This document shows positions 52,572-61,710 of a DNA stretch of 64,000 nt, in pieces. The notes beneath the pieces were generated by a model. That model was not told the origin of the DNA, made no database searches, and saw only the letters and a program-made list of their open reading frames with translations. How positions within the stretch are numbered: position 1 is the stretch's first letter; the number at the start of each line of letters is the position of its first letter. The stretch is from JAEZAA01 sp964514485 (GTDB lineage: Bacteria > Pseudomonadota > Gammaproteobacteria > Pseudomonadales > Oleiphilaceae): positions 19,377 to 83,376 of the forward strand of contig CAZEWG010000011.1 in the NCBI GenBank assembly GCA_964514485.1, given 5' to 3'. A program made the position numbers and the translations under genes.

Positions 52572-52988
52572 CTATCGCTTCACCAGAGGCATGTTGGCAT
52601 TACGCCATTCAGTCACCCCACCGGACAGTCGACGAATATCCTGGTAGCCCGCGGCTCGCAGGATTTTCCCGGCCACCCCGGTGTGCTGACCCATTTTATC
52701 GACCAGCACAATTTGCTTGTCCTTATATTTCTGGAGTTCAACAGCCCGATCTTTCAAGCTGGCAAAGGGAATATTGATCGAGCCGGTGATGTGGCCTTCT
52801 CCAAACTCCTTCTTGTCACGCAAATCCAGCACCACGGCCTGGTCTTTATTCAACAACAGCACCAGCTCCTGGTTGCTCAGCGACTTGCCCGCCTTGCGGC
52901 TTTCAGTCAACAGCAGTGTCGCCAGCAAAATCACGAACAGTGTTGCCAAGACCCAATGATTTACTACGAATTCGATAAACTGATCCAT
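52572..52988 (-). CDS. Membrane-anchored rhodanese-like protein (YibN-like)
   Basis: The 138-residue protein has an N-terminal membrane segment (about residues 8-27) and a rhodanese domain with VVLDLRDKKEFGEGHITGS. In active rhodaneses a cysteine starts the loop after the fourth strand; here the loop reads VLVDKMGQHTG, with aspartate in that place. So sulfur transfer by this domain is doubtful. The position before grxC matches E. coli yibN, which as I recall also has Asp there. Confidence 0.88.
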   Translation of the reverse strand: MDQFIEFVVNHWVLATLFVILLATLLLTESRKAGKSLSNQELVLLLNKDQAVVLDLRDKKEFGEGHITGSINIPFASLKDRAVELQKYKDKQIVLVDKMGQHTGVAGKILRAAGYQDIRRLSGGVTEWRNANMPLVKR

Positions 52989-53217
52989 TCTTTTGATCCG
53001 CCTGAAAAATTGCGGGCATTATACACCCCCTGCCGGTTTCGCTGAAGCCGCAGCCTGGATGGCTTTTGCCTATCACCGCGATTGGGTCGCAACATTAGCC
53101 AAGGCAAGCCCGGCACGTTAAAATAGCGGTCCTCAGAAAATTATCGAAAGACTGCTGACTTCCCCTTTCAGGCCAGCAGTGTTTTCCATAATTTGTTTGC
53201 CCGCGGAAATGGTGATT

Positions 53218-54765
53218 ATGACAGACCAACGTACACCCACTGCACTCATCATCCTGGATGGCTGGGGCTATCGGGAAGAAACCGAAAACAACGCCCTGTT
53301 CCACGCCAACACCCCGTTCTGGGATGAAATCTGGCAGCAACGCCCCCACACGCTGATCCACACCTCCGGACTGTCGGTGGGCCTGCCGGAAGGTCAGATG
53401 GGCAACTCCGAAGTCGGCCACATGAACCTGGGCGCCGGCCGGGTGGTCTATCAAAGCCTGACCCGAATCGACAAAGACATGCAGGACGGCACCTTCGCCG
53501 CCAACCCGGTGATTACCGAAGCGATCGACAGCGCCGTTCGCCAGGGCAAGGCCGTACATATTTTTGGCCTGCTCTCCACCGGTGGCGTCCACAGCCACGA
53601 AGAACATTTATTCCAGGCAATCCGAGTGGCCGCTCAACGGGGCGCCCAGCGTATTTATCTGCACGCCTTCCTCGACGGGCGGGATACTCCACCCCGCAGT
53701 GCGGAGCCCTCCCTGCGCAAGGCCGATGCGGTGTTTGCGGAAGTTGGCGTGGGCCGCACCGCCTCCATCGTTGGCCGCTACTTCGCCATGGACCGGGACA
53801 ACCGCTGGGATCGGGTCCAATTAGCTTACGACCTGATCACCCTGGGCCAGGCTCCTTTTACGGCGTCCTCTGCGGTCGAAGGCCTGCAAGCGGCCTATGA
53901 GCGGGGTGAGAACGACGAGTTCGTGCAAGCCACCCTGATCCGGGCCGAAGGTCAGGAAGCCGGAACGGTGGCCGATGGCGACAGCGTCATTTTCATGAAC
54001 TTCCGCGCCGACCGCGCCCGGGAAATCACCCGCGCCTTTGTGGAAGACGACTTCACCGGCTTTGTCCGCCAAGCCCGTCCAAGCCTCTCCAGCTTTGTGA
54101 TGCTGACCGAATACTCCGCCGACCTGAAAATTCCCTGCGCCTACCCGCCGGAGTCCCTGAACAATGGTCTGGGCGAGTACCTGGCCAAGCTGGGCAAAAC
54201 CCAACTGCGGATCGCGGAAACCGAGAAATACGCCCACGTGACGTTCTTCTTCAGTGGTGGCCGCGAAGAGCTTTATGCCGGCGAAGACCGCATCCTGGTG
54301 CCTTCTCCCCAGGTCGCCACTTACGACCTGCAACCGGAAATGAGCGCACCGGAAGTCACCGACAAACTGGTCGAAGCCATCAAGAGCCGCAAGTACGACC
54401 TGGTGGTGGTGAACTACGCCAACGGCGACATGGTCGGCCACACCGGCAAATTTGACGCAGCCGTCAAGGCGGCGGAGTGCTTGGACGGCTGCCTCAAACG
54501 GGTCGCCGAAGCGCTTCAGGAAGTTGGTGGTCAGGCCCTGGTCACCGCTGACCACGGTAATATCGAACAGATGCTCGATGAAGAATCCGGCCAGGCTCAC
54601 ACCCAGCACACCACCGGCCCCGTGCCCCTGGTCTATCTCGGTGAGCGCCAGGTCCAACTGAAGGATGACGGCGCCCTGTCCGATATCGCTCCTTCCCTGC
54701 TCAGCCTGATGGGCCTGGAGCAGCCCAAGGAGATGACGGGCACTTCGCTGGTCCAGTTCCTGTAA
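53218..54765 (+). CDS. gpmI: 2,3-bisphosphoglycerate-independent phosphoglycerate mutase
   Basis: GpmI interconverts 3- and 2-phosphoglycerate in glycolysis using two manganese ions and a phosphoserine. The 515-residue protein begins ALIILDGWGYRE. It has the active-site serine in MGNSEVGHMNLGAGR, FLDGRDTPP in the middle, and the metal ligands in NYANGDMVGHTG and TADHGN. ATG 53218 is chosen; ATG 53209 in frame is an alternative. It is divergent from the rhodanese gene. The order before envC matches E. coli. Confidence 0.96.
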   Translation: MTDQRTPTALIILDGWGYREETENNALFHANTPFWDEIWQQRPHTLIHTSGLSVGLPEGQMGNSEVGHMNLGAGRVVYQSLTRIDKDMQDGTFAANPVITEAIDSAVRQGKAVHIFGLLSTGGVHSHEEHLFQAIRVAAQRGAQRIYLHAFLDGRDTPPRSAEPSLRKADAVFAEVGVGRTASIVGRYFAMDRDNRWDRVQLAYDLITLGQAPFTASSAVEGLQAAYERGENDEFVQATLIRAEGQEAGTVADGDSVIFMNFRADRAREITRAFVEDDFTGFVRQARPSLSSFVMLTEYSADLKIPCAYPPESLNNGLGEYLAKLGKTQLRIAETEKYAHVTFFFSGGREELYAGEDRILVPSPQVATYDLQPEMSAPEVTDKLVEAIKSRKYDLVVVNYANGDMVGHTGKFDAAVKAAECLDGCLKRVAEALQEVGGQALVTADHGNIEQMLDEESGQAHTQHTTGPVPLVYLGERQVQLKDDGALSDIAPSLLSLMGLEQPKEMTGTSLVQFL

Positions 54766-54785
54766 GCGAAACCGACCTGACCGAA

Positions 54786-54818
54786 GGGTTCCGGGCCTCA
54801 AAATCCCGCCCGGAACCC
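54786..54818 (+). terminator. Hairpin after gpmI
   Basis: GGGTTCCGGG and CCCGGAACCC form a 10-bp stem with a 13-base loop. A T-tract is lacking, so it may only stabilise the 3' end. Confidence 0.5.
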
Positions 54819-54948
54819 CAGGCAGCCCCCTTGAAGCCATTCCTAAACGCCTCGCCCCAAACACCTGCTACAGACAGGGCAAGCCGCAACGGCTATGCTA
54901 TCTGGATCAACAACCTTGCTTAATGAACCCCAGTGTGATCTGCGTACA

Positions 54949-56124
54949 ATGATGCAACCTGCGCGCTTTTGGGCCCGCTCCCTGGTCCTTTTGGCCTGTC
55001 TTGCCCTCTTTCTGCCCGGCAGATTAATGGCTGCCGACATCGTTGACCTGCAAGCGACCCAGAAACAACTCAAAGAACTCAAGAGCCGGATGAGCAAGCT
55101 GGAGCAACGCCTCAATACCGCCCGAGGCGAGCAAGGCAAGCTCCAGGCCGAACTGGCCCGCACCGAGCGCCGCATCAGTAACCTGCTGGGCGAGATCCGC
55201 GATCTGGAACGCAAAATCACCCAAAGCCGCCAGCAATTGGCCGAACTTCAGTCCCGCGAGCTGGCACTGAGCCAGGAGCTGGATCAACACAAGCAGCAAC
55301 TGGCCGAGCAAATCCGCGCCAGCTACAGTATCGGAGAGAACAGCAGTTTGCGTATGCTGCTGGCCCTGGACTCCATTGAAGAGTCAGAGCGGATGCTTAC
55401 TTACTACAACTATTTTCATCAGGCCCGGACTGAACGGATCAATAGTTACCTGGTCTTACTTGAAGATCTGAAACAAACCAGGGAAGCCCGAACCCAGGAA
55501 AACACCCGGCTGCAAACCAGTCGTGAGCAGTTGGAACGTCGCCAGCAGGCACTGACCGAGGCGCGCCGCAGCCAGCAGCAGACCCTGGCGCAACTGAAGA
55601 AGGAGATCAAAACCGGTGAATCCCAACTCAGTCGCCTGAATCAGGATCAAAAGCGCCTGGAAACCCTGATCAAGGAAGTCGAGCAGGCCTTAGCGGATAT
55701 TCCCATGCCCCAGAGCGGCCAGGCACGGGACTTTCGCGAAATGCGCGCTAAACTATCCTGGCCGGTTCGTGGTAAATTGCTGAAGCAGTTCAGTACCCGG
55801 CCCGATGCCGACGGCATTAAGTGGAACGGCATTTTTATCCAGAGCGATAGGGGCACCCCCGTGAAGGCCGTGCACCCCGGACGTGTGGTGTTCGCCGATT
55901 GGTTACGGGGGTTTGGGCTACTGGTGATTGTGGATCACGGAAAAGGCTATATGAGCCTGTACGGCTCCAACCAGGCCCTCTACAAACAACCGGGTGACTG
56001 GGTTCAAAGCGGTGAGACGCTGGGCAGCGTCGGCGCCAGCGGCGGACAAGCCGAGAGTGGGCTGTACTTTGAGATCCGTCACAAGGGTGAACCGCAAAAC
56101 CCGTTACATTGGTTAGCGAAATAG
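54949..56124 (+). CDS. envC: EnvC-like murein hydrolase activator
   Basis: EnvC activates the amidases AmiA and AmiB at the division site in the periplasm. The protein has an N-terminal signal (to about residue 28, ending MAADI), a long coiled coil from about 30 to 245 with heptad-like Leu/Gln/Glu repeats, and a C-terminal LytM (M23) domain. This domain lacks the usual zinc ligands: YMSLYG stands where active enzymes have a His. That fits an activator without its own enzyme activity. The start is uncertain, ATG 54949 or 54895. Confidence 0.88.
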   Translation: MMQPARFWARSLVLLACLALFLPGRLMAADIVDLQATQKQLKELKSRMSKLEQRLNTARGEQGKLQAELARTERRISNLLGEIRDLERKITQSRQQLAELQSRELALSQELDQHKQQLAEQIRASYSIGENSSLRMLLALDSIEESERMLTYYNYFHQARTERINSYLVLLEDLKQTREARTQENTRLQTSREQLERRQQALTEARRSQQQTLAQLKKEIKTGESQLSRLNQDQKRLETLIKEVEQALADIPMPQSGQARDFREMRAKLSWPVRGKLLKQFSTRPDADGIKWNGIFIQSDRGTPVKAVHPGRVVFADWLRGFGLLVIVDHGKGYMSLYGSNQALYKQPGDWVQSGETLGSVGASGGQAESGLYFEIRHKGEPQNPLHWLAK

Positions 56125-56151
56125 CATCCGCTCTGTACTAGGAATCTTTCA

Positions 56152-57531
56152 ATGATAAAAAGTTCTCGTTTATTCGTCGGATGTGCCCTTTCAGCGCTGT
56201 TACTGACCTATCCGACCAGCTATATCGCCGCCCAGGATATGATGGACCCTGCGGAAGAGCACATGTCCATCGAAGAAATGGACTTTCTGGATCAGGCCCC
56301 CCAAACCGATCAACAGATCCCCCTGGAAGAGCTGCGTAAATTCGCGGAAGTCTTTGACCGCATCAAGCGGGCCTATGTGGAACCCGTGGACGACAAAACC
56401 CTACTGAACAACGCCATCAAAGGCATGCTGTCGGGCCTGGACCCTCACTCCGCCTATCTGGAGCCCACGGCGTTTGAAGAGCTGCAGGAGGCCACCTCCG
56501 GCCAGTTCGGCGGCCTTGGCCTTGAAGTGGGCATGGAAGACGGGTTTGTGCGGGTCATCTCGCCCATCGACGACACCCCGGCCCAGCAGGCCGGTATCGA
56601 AGCCGGTGACTTGATTATCAAACTGGATGAACGGCCGGTCCAGGGCATGACCCTGAACGAGGCCGTGTCGCTGATGCGGGGTGAGCCCGGCAGCCCCATT
56701 ACCCTGACCGTGGTCCGCGATGGCGAGGCCAACCCGCTGGAGATTACGCTTAAGCGCGATGTGATCCGGGTGGCCAGCATCAAGAGCCTGTCACTGGATA
56801 ACGGCTATGGCTATATCCGTATTGCCCAGTTCCAGGCCCAGACCGGCCAGGACTTCGTCAATGCCATCAACAAGCTCAAGCGGGAAAATAACGGCGTCCT
56901 CAAGGGACTGGTGCTGGACCTGCGCAACAACCCCGGCGGTGTGCTGCATGCGGCGGTTGAAGTGGCCGACGCCCTGCTGGAAGACGGCCTGATCGTCTAT
57001 ACCGAAGGCCGTATCCAGAGTGCCAAACTGCGTTTCAGCGCCAAGCCCGGCGACGAACTCACCGGTGCGCCCGTGGTGGTGCTGATCAACGGCGGCTCTG
57101 CCTCCGCCTCTGAAATTGTCGCCGGCGCCCTGCAGGATCATCGCCGCGCCATCATCATGGGCACCGACAGCTTCGGCAAAGGCAGTGTCCAAACCGTGCT
57201 GCCCCTGGATAGCGAATATGGCCTGAAGCTGACCACCGCCCGCTACTACACGCCCAACGGCCGTGCCATTCAGGCGCTGGGCATTGTTCCGGATGTCGAG
57301 GTGGAGCGGGCCAAGCTGACTGAAATCCAGTCCCAGCCCTTGTTCAAGGAAGCGGATCTGAACGGTCACCTGTCCAATGGCAGCGCGCAACCGCAACCCG
57401 CCAAAGGCAGCAAGGCACAAGAGAACGAAAAGAGCGAAGCCGCCGCGCTGATCGAACGTGACTTCCAGCTGCGCGAAGCCATCAACCTGCTCAAGGGACT
57501 GAGTATTATGGCCGCGCGCGGCCAAGGATAA
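56152..57531 (+). CDS. S41 family C-terminal processing peptidase
   Basis: The 459-residue protein has a signal peptide, a PDZ domain (about residues 105-185, with FGGLGLEVGMEDGFVRV) and a Ser/Lys protease domain. The catalytic serine lies in NGGSASASEIVAGAL and the lysine in DSFGKGSVQ. It is a periplasmic CtpA-type protease, a family that trims or degrades envelope proteins including murein hydrolases or their partners. It starts 27 bases after envC and ends just before yibQ, likely in one operon. Confidence 0.93.
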   Translation: MIKSSRLFVGCALSALLLTYPTSYIAAQDMMDPAEEHMSIEEMDFLDQAPQTDQQIPLEELRKFAEVFDRIKRAYVEPVDDKTLLNNAIKGMLSGLDPHSAYLEPTAFEELQEATSGQFGGLGLEVGMEDGFVRVISPIDDTPAQQAGIEAGDLIIKLDERPVQGMTLNEAVSLMRGEPGSPITLTVVRDGEANPLEITLKRDVIRVASIKSLSLDNGYGYIRIAQFQAQTGQDFVNAINKLKRENNGVLKGLVLDLRNNPGGVLHAAVEVADALLEDGLIVYTEGRIQSAKLRFSAKPGDELTGAPVVVLINGGSASASEIVAGALQDHRRAIIMGTDSFGKGSVQTVLPLDSEYGLKLTTARYYTPNGRAIQALGIVPDVEVERAKLTEIQSQPLFKEADLNGHLSNGSAQPQPAKGSKAQENEKSEAAALIERDFQLREAINLLKGLSIMAARGQG

Positions 57532-57534
57532 CCC

Positions 57535-58392
57535 TTGAGATCACGTCGTACTTTACGTCATCGTCTTTGGATGACCCTGGTGGCAGCTCTCGCTGCCACC
57601 ACTCTTCAGGCCCAACCCGCAGTCATGCCCACCATCGCCATTATCATTGACGATGTGGGCTACCGACGGGCGGAGGCTTTACGCCTGATTGATATTCCGG
57701 CCCCCCTGACCCTGTCATTTCTGCCGCACCTGCCCCATACCCGGGACCTGGCCCATCGGGCTCACGCGGCCGGCAAGGAAATCATGCTGCATATCCCCAT
57801 GCAGAACAGCCTGGGCGGCGATCTCGGCCCGGCGGGCCTGACCCTGGACCTGAACCAGCCGACCTTTATCCACCGGCTCCAGAGTGCCCTGCGCGACATT
57901 CCCTATGTACGCGGCCTGAACAATCACACCGGCAGCGTGCTCACACAGCATCGCCGCCCCATGGAGTGGACCATGGAAGAGGTCAGCCGCCATCCCCTGT
58001 ACTTCGTCGACAGCCGCACCACGGCGCAAACCGTGGCCCAGCGGGTAGCACAGGAACATCAGATCCCCAACCTGGCCCGTGATGTTTTCCTGGACCACGA
58101 GATCTCCGAGGAGGCCGTGGACCGGGAGTTCAAGCGCCTGATCCGAATTGCCCGCAAGGTCGGCACGGCCATTGCGATTGGCCACCCCCACGAAGTCACC
58201 GTTTCCTATCTGGAACGGGAACTCCCCAAACTGGGAGAGCAAGGCGTGGCAGTGGCTACGGTCAGCGCGCTGTGGATGATCCGCAATAATGGCCTGGCGC
58301 TATTTGATGGCCGCCTGCCCACGGCTGAGCTGCCTGGGCTGGCCAAACCGCCCGCCGCGCAACTGGTCCGCACCAGCACACCGCAGCCGTAG
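57535..58392 (+). CDS. Divergent polysaccharide deacetylase family protein (YibQ-like)
   Basis: The 285-residue protein has a signal peptide (to about residue 26), then IAIIIDDVGY and the characteristic LTLSFLPHLPHT and MLHIPMQ segments of the divergent polysaccharide deacetylase group (YibQ). The precise substrate is unknown. The start is taken as TTG 57535 because AAGGA at 57524-57528 has good spacing; ATG 57571 (M13) would cut the signal peptide. Confidence 0.88.
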   Translation: MRSRRTLRHRLWMTLVAALAATTLQAQPAVMPTIAIIIDDVGYRRAEALRLIDIPAPLTLSFLPHLPHTRDLAHRAHAAGKEIMLHIPMQNSLGGDLGPAGLTLDLNQPTFIHRLQSALRDIPYVRGLNNHTGSVLTQHRRPMEWTMEEVSRHPLYFVDSRTTAQTVAQRVAQEHQIPNLARDVFLDHEISEEAVDREFKRLIRIARKVGTAIAIGHPHEVTVSYLERELPKLGEQGVAVATVSALWMIRNNGLALFDGRLPTAELPGLAKPPAAQLVRTSTPQP

Positions 58393-58432
58393 GTAGAAAG
58401 CAGAAAGGAAAAACGAGAGGGAGCCGGGATCA

Positions 58433-58457
58433 GCAGCTCTTCGGCCCGAAGAGCTGC
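58433..58457. terminator. Hairpin between convergent yibQ and hisF
   Basis: GCAGCTCTTC and GAAGAGCTGC form a perfect 10-bp stem with a 5-base loop in the short gap between convergent genes. Confidence 0.6.
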
Positions 58458-58468
58458 CGTTACTTGAA

Positions 58469-59245
58469 CTAGCGCGTACGAACCTCAATGCCCTGGGCGG
58501 CCATAAAAGCCTTCGCCTCAGGAATAGTGTACTCACCAAAGTGGAAAATGCTGGCAGCCAGTACCGCATCCGCCAGGCCTTCCTTGATGCCATCGACCAG
58601 ATGCTGAAGATTACCCACACCGCCTGACGCAATCACCGGCACGGAAACCGCGGAGCTGACCGCCCGGGTCAGGCCCAGGTCGAAGCCGGCCTTGGTGCCG
58701 TCACAATCCATGCTGGTCAACAGAATTTCACCTGCACCGTAAGCGGTCATCTTGCGGGCCCATTCCACCGCATCCAACCCGGTGGGCTTACGGCCACCAT
58801 GGGTGAAGATTTCCCAGCGGCCAGGCTCCCCGGGGGCGGAAACCTTCTTGGCATCAATGGCAACCACAATGCACTGACTGCCAAAACGATCCGCGGCCTC
58901 CTGGACAAATTCCGGGTTGAACACCGCCGCGGTATTGATGCTGACCTTATCCGCACCGGCATTGAGCATTCTGCGGATATCTTCCACGGTGCGGATCCCG
59001 CCACCCACGGTCAGCGGAATGAACACCTGGCTCGCCATGCGCTCGACCGTCTGCACCGTGGTGTCCCGATCCTCATGGCTGGCCGTGATATCGAGAAAAG
59101 TGATTTCATCGGCGCCCTGCTCGTCATAGCGCCGGGCGATTTCAACGGGGTCGCCGGCGTCGCGGATATCTTCAAATTTGACGCCTTTGACCACACGGCC
59201 TTTATCGACATCCAGACAGGGAATAATTCGTTTCGCCAACGCCAT
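58469..59245 (-). CDS. hisF: Imidazole glycerol phosphate synthase subunit HisF
   Basis: HisF is the cyclase subunit that uses ammonia from HisH to convert PRFAR to imidazole-glycerol phosphate and AICAR. The 258-residue TIM-barrel protein has RIIPCLDVDKGRVVKGVKF at the start and the second catalytic aspartate in LLTSMDCDGTKAGFDL. It is the last gene of the hisB-hisH-hisA-hisF cluster on the minus strand; a repeat element separates it from hisA. Confidence 0.97.
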   Translation of the reverse strand: MALAKRIIPCLDVDKGRVVKGVKFEDIRDAGDPVEIARRYDEQGADEITFLDITASHEDRDTTVQTVERMASQVFIPLTVGGGIRTVEDIRRMLNAGADKVSINTAAVFNPEFVQEAADRFGSQCIVVAIDAKKVSAPGEPGRWEIFTHGGRKPTGLDAVEWARKMTAYGAGEILLTSMDCDGTKAGFDLGLTRAVSSAVSVPVIASGGVGNLQHLVDGIKEGLADAVLAASIFHFGEYTIPEAKAFMAAQGIEVRTR

Positions 59246-59282
59246 AGTGTTGCAATGCCTTTCGTTTCAGAGGTTAGAACCG

Positions 59283-59376
59283 CCCCTTGCTTCAAGGGGG
59301 ACTGAGGGAGGAATCCTCAAGAGCAGCTTGGTACGTGCCTGCGGAAATCCCCCCTACCCCCCTTTACAAAGGGGGG
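59283..59376. repeat. Paired GC-rich hairpin repeat between hisA and hisF
   Basis: The left unit CCCCTTG-CTT-CAAGGGG (59283-59299) and the right unit CCCCCCTTT-AC-AAAGGGGGG (59357-59376) are each perfect hairpins, inverted relative to each other over about 94 bases. This is the layout of a small REP-type or MITE-like element. Confidence 0.65.
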
Positions 59377-59388
59377 ATACAGGGAAGC

Positions 59389-60126
59389 CTAGCGGCTTAC
59401 TTGATCACAGAATGACTGGGCTTCGCGTAAGTCCAGTGTGCCTTCGTAAATCGCCCGACCGGTAATGGCCCCGAGGATGCCCTCGCCGGCCACTTCAGCC
59501 AAGCGCTTGAGGTCGTCCATATTGGTGACGCCACCCGAGGCAATAACGGGAATCGAGGTTGCCTGGGCCAGGCGCACGGTTGCCTCCACGTTCACACCCT
59601 GCATCATGCCGTCACGGGCGATATCGGTGTAGACGATGGACTCAACTCCGTCCTCGGCAAAGCGCTTGGCGAGATCCACCGCTTCTACCGAGCTGACCTC
59701 GGCCCAGCCGTCGGTCGCGACCTTACCATCCTTCGCATCCAGCCCGACGATAATATGACCGGGAAATTTGCGGCAGGCTTCTGTCACGAACTCCGGTTCC
59801 TTGACCGCTTTCGTGCCAATGATCACATAGCTAACCCCGGCATCCAGATAGGCCTGGATGGTTTCGAAATCACGAATGCCGCCACCGATTTGAATCGGCA
59901 GGTCGGGAAAACGACTGGCAATGGCCCGCACAATCTCGCCATTAACCGGCTTGCCCGCAAAAGCGCCATTAAGATCCACCAGATGCAGCCGCCGCGCGCC
60001 CTCGTTGACCCAACGCTCCGCCACTTCAACCGGATTGGAGGAAAAGGTGGTGGAATCTTCCATACGTCCCTGACGGAGACGGACACAGAGGCCATCCTTC
60101 AAATCAATGGCTGGAATAACGAGCAT
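59389..60126 (-). CDS. hisA: ProFAR isomerase HisA
   Basis: HisA isomerises ProFAR to PRFAR in histidine synthesis. The 245-residue TIM-barrel protein starts MLVIPAIDLKDGLCVRL, with the catalytic aspartate in AIDLK and another in YTDIARDGM. The frame is open far upstream, but 60126 begins the conserved region with GGAG about ten bases upstream. It lies between hisH and hisF. Confidence 0.97.
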   Translation of the reverse strand: MLVIPAIDLKDGLCVRLRQGRMEDSTTFSSNPVEVAERWVNEGARRLHLVDLNGAFAGKPVNGEIVRAIASRFPDLPIQIGGGIRDFETIQAYLDAGVSYVIIGTKAVKEPEFVTEACRKFPGHIIVGLDAKDGKVATDGWAEVSSVEAVDLAKRFAEDGVESIVYTDIARDGMMQGVNVEATVRLAQATSIPVIASGGVTNMDDLKRLAEVAGEGILGAITGRAIYEGTLDLREAQSFCDQVSR

Positions 60127-60250
60127 TCGGTAGGATCTCCTTTGAATCAAAAGGCATTGAGAGCATGTTTTGCCCTCTTGCAAAAGAAGGCTGGGAGAGG
60201 AGCACGCACCGGGAGTCACTTGGACTCCTGACCGGCCTGAAGGTTCAGCC

Positions 60251-60281
60251 CTCTCCCGCACCCTCTCCCCAGGCGGGAGAG
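60251..60281. repeat. CTCTCCCGC hairpin repeat between hisH and hisA
   Basis: CTCTCCCGC and GCGGGAGAG form a 9-bp stem with a 13-base loop. The element resembles the hairpin at 50957-50981. Confidence 0.6.
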
Positions 60282-60307
60282 AGAATCAAAATCAAATTAC
60301 GCCGGGT

Positions 60308-60949
60308 TTATCGAGTTCCGTCCCAGCTGACAAAATTCTTGAGCAGGGCGAGCCCCGCGTGCTGACTCTTCTCCGGGTGGAATTGAGTCGCGAACACATT
60401 GTCTTTTTGCACCGCCGCCGCCAGGGACACACCGTAGCGACAAACACCCGCCACCAGATCTCCGGCGTTGCCGTCCACATAGTAGCTATGCACGAAATAG
60501 AAACGGCTCCCGTCGGGAATATCCTTCCACAGCGGATGAGCGCCCTGCTGATAAACCTCGTTCCAGCCCATATGGGGCACTTTCAGCCGCTCGCCATTCT
60601 CGGTCAGTTCCTTGCCGAAAAAGCGCACTTTGCCGGGGAAAACGCCGAGGCATTCCACCCCGCCGTTCTCCTCGCTGAACTCCATCATGGCCTGCATGCC
60701 AACGCAGATGCCCAGCACCGGCTTGGACTTCACAGCCTCATGAACCACCTGATCGAAGCCCAGGCGCCGAATCTCGCGCATACAATCGCGAATGGCCCCC
60801 ACACCCGGCAGGATAACCCGGTCTGCCGCCAGAATTTCCTCTGGCTTGGAGGAGATGATGGCTTTAACGCCCTCCCCCGCTTTTTCCACGGCCTTGGCCA
60901 CGGAATGGAGGTTACCCATGCCGTAGTCGATGACTGCAATCGTGTTCAT
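60308..60949 (-). CDS. hisH: Imidazole glycerol phosphate synthase subunit HisH
   Basis: HisH is the glutamine amidotransferase subunit feeding ammonia to HisF. The 213-residue protein has the active cysteine in LGICVGMQ and the His/Glu pair in FHPEKSQ. ATG 60949 begins MNTIAVIDYGMGN; the frame is open upstream only as shadow of hisB. It follows hisB closely (16 bases). Confidence 0.97.
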   Translation of the reverse strand: MNTIAVIDYGMGNLHSVAKAVEKAGEGVKAIISSKPEEILAADRVILPGVGAIRDCMREIRRLGFDQVVHEAVKSKPVLGICVGMQAMMEFSEENGGVECLGVFPGKVRFFGKELTENGERLKVPHMGWNEVYQQGAHPLWKDIPDGSRFYFVHSYYVDGNAGDLVAGVCRYGVSLAAAVQKDNVFATQFHPEKSQHAGLALLKNFVSWDGTR

Positions 60950-60965
60950 GATAATGGGCCTATGC

Positions 60966-61559
60966 TTACAGACAGCCTTTCGTGGAAGGCATGATACCCG
61001 CCATCCGCGGATCTTCTTCCAGCGCCATACGCAGGGCGCGGCCAAAGGCCTTGAAAATGGTTTCAACCTGGTGGTGGGTATTGGTGCCCCGCAGGTTATC
61101 AATGTGCAGGGTCACCGCCGCGTGATTGACGAAGCCCTGGAAGAATTCCTGGAACAGGTCCACATCAAAACCACCCACCGTGGCCCGGGTGAATTCCACA
61201 TGCATATGCAGGCCAGGACGGCCGGAGAAATCAATCACCACCCGTGACAGGGACTCATCCAGGGGCACATAGGCATGGCCATAACGACGGATGCCCTTCT
61301 TGTCGCCCACCGCCTTGGCAAAGGCCTGGCCCAGCGTGATGCCCACATCTTCAACGGTGTGGTGATCATCAATATGCAGATCGCCCTTGGCTTCGATTTC
61401 GATATCAATCAAACCATGGCGGGCAATTTGGTCCAGCATGTGTTCCAGAAACGGAACCCCGGTATTGACGTTCAGTTGACCTGTACCGTCCAGGTTCACC
61501 GCTGCCACAATCTGGGTTTCAAGGGTATTCCGCTCAACCCGCGCCTTACGCTCAGACAT
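60966..61559 (-). CDS. hisB: Imidazoleglycerol-phosphate dehydratase HisB
   Basis: This is the single-function HisB that dehydrates imidazole-glycerol phosphate; E. coli fuses it to a phosphatase, which is absent here. The 197-residue protein has the paired metal motifs LEHMLDQIARHG/DDHHTVED and NTHHQVETIFKAFG. The start at 61559 has GGAG seven bases upstream. It is the first gene of the hisBHAF cluster on the minus strand. Confidence 0.97.
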   Translation of the reverse strand: MSERKARVERNTLETQIVAAVNLDGTGQLNVNTGVPFLEHMLDQIARHGLIDIEIEAKGDLHIDDHHTVEDVGITLGQAFAKAVGDKKGIRRYGHAYVPLDESLSRVVIDFSGRPGLHMHVEFTRATVGGFDVDLFQEFFQGFVNHAAVTLHIDNLRGTNTHHQVETIFKAFGRALRMALEEDPRMAGIMPSTKGCL

Positions 61560-61710
61560 GCTGCACTCCACAAATCTTTGGATCATACGAGACTACTGGG
61601 CGACCACCGCGAACAGTAGGCCGCCTATTATATCCCGTGCGGGCATGCCTTGACAGTCAAGAACCCCTTTCCAGTATTGCGGAAACCCGAGCCTGCTGTT
61701 TTGGCTCCAT

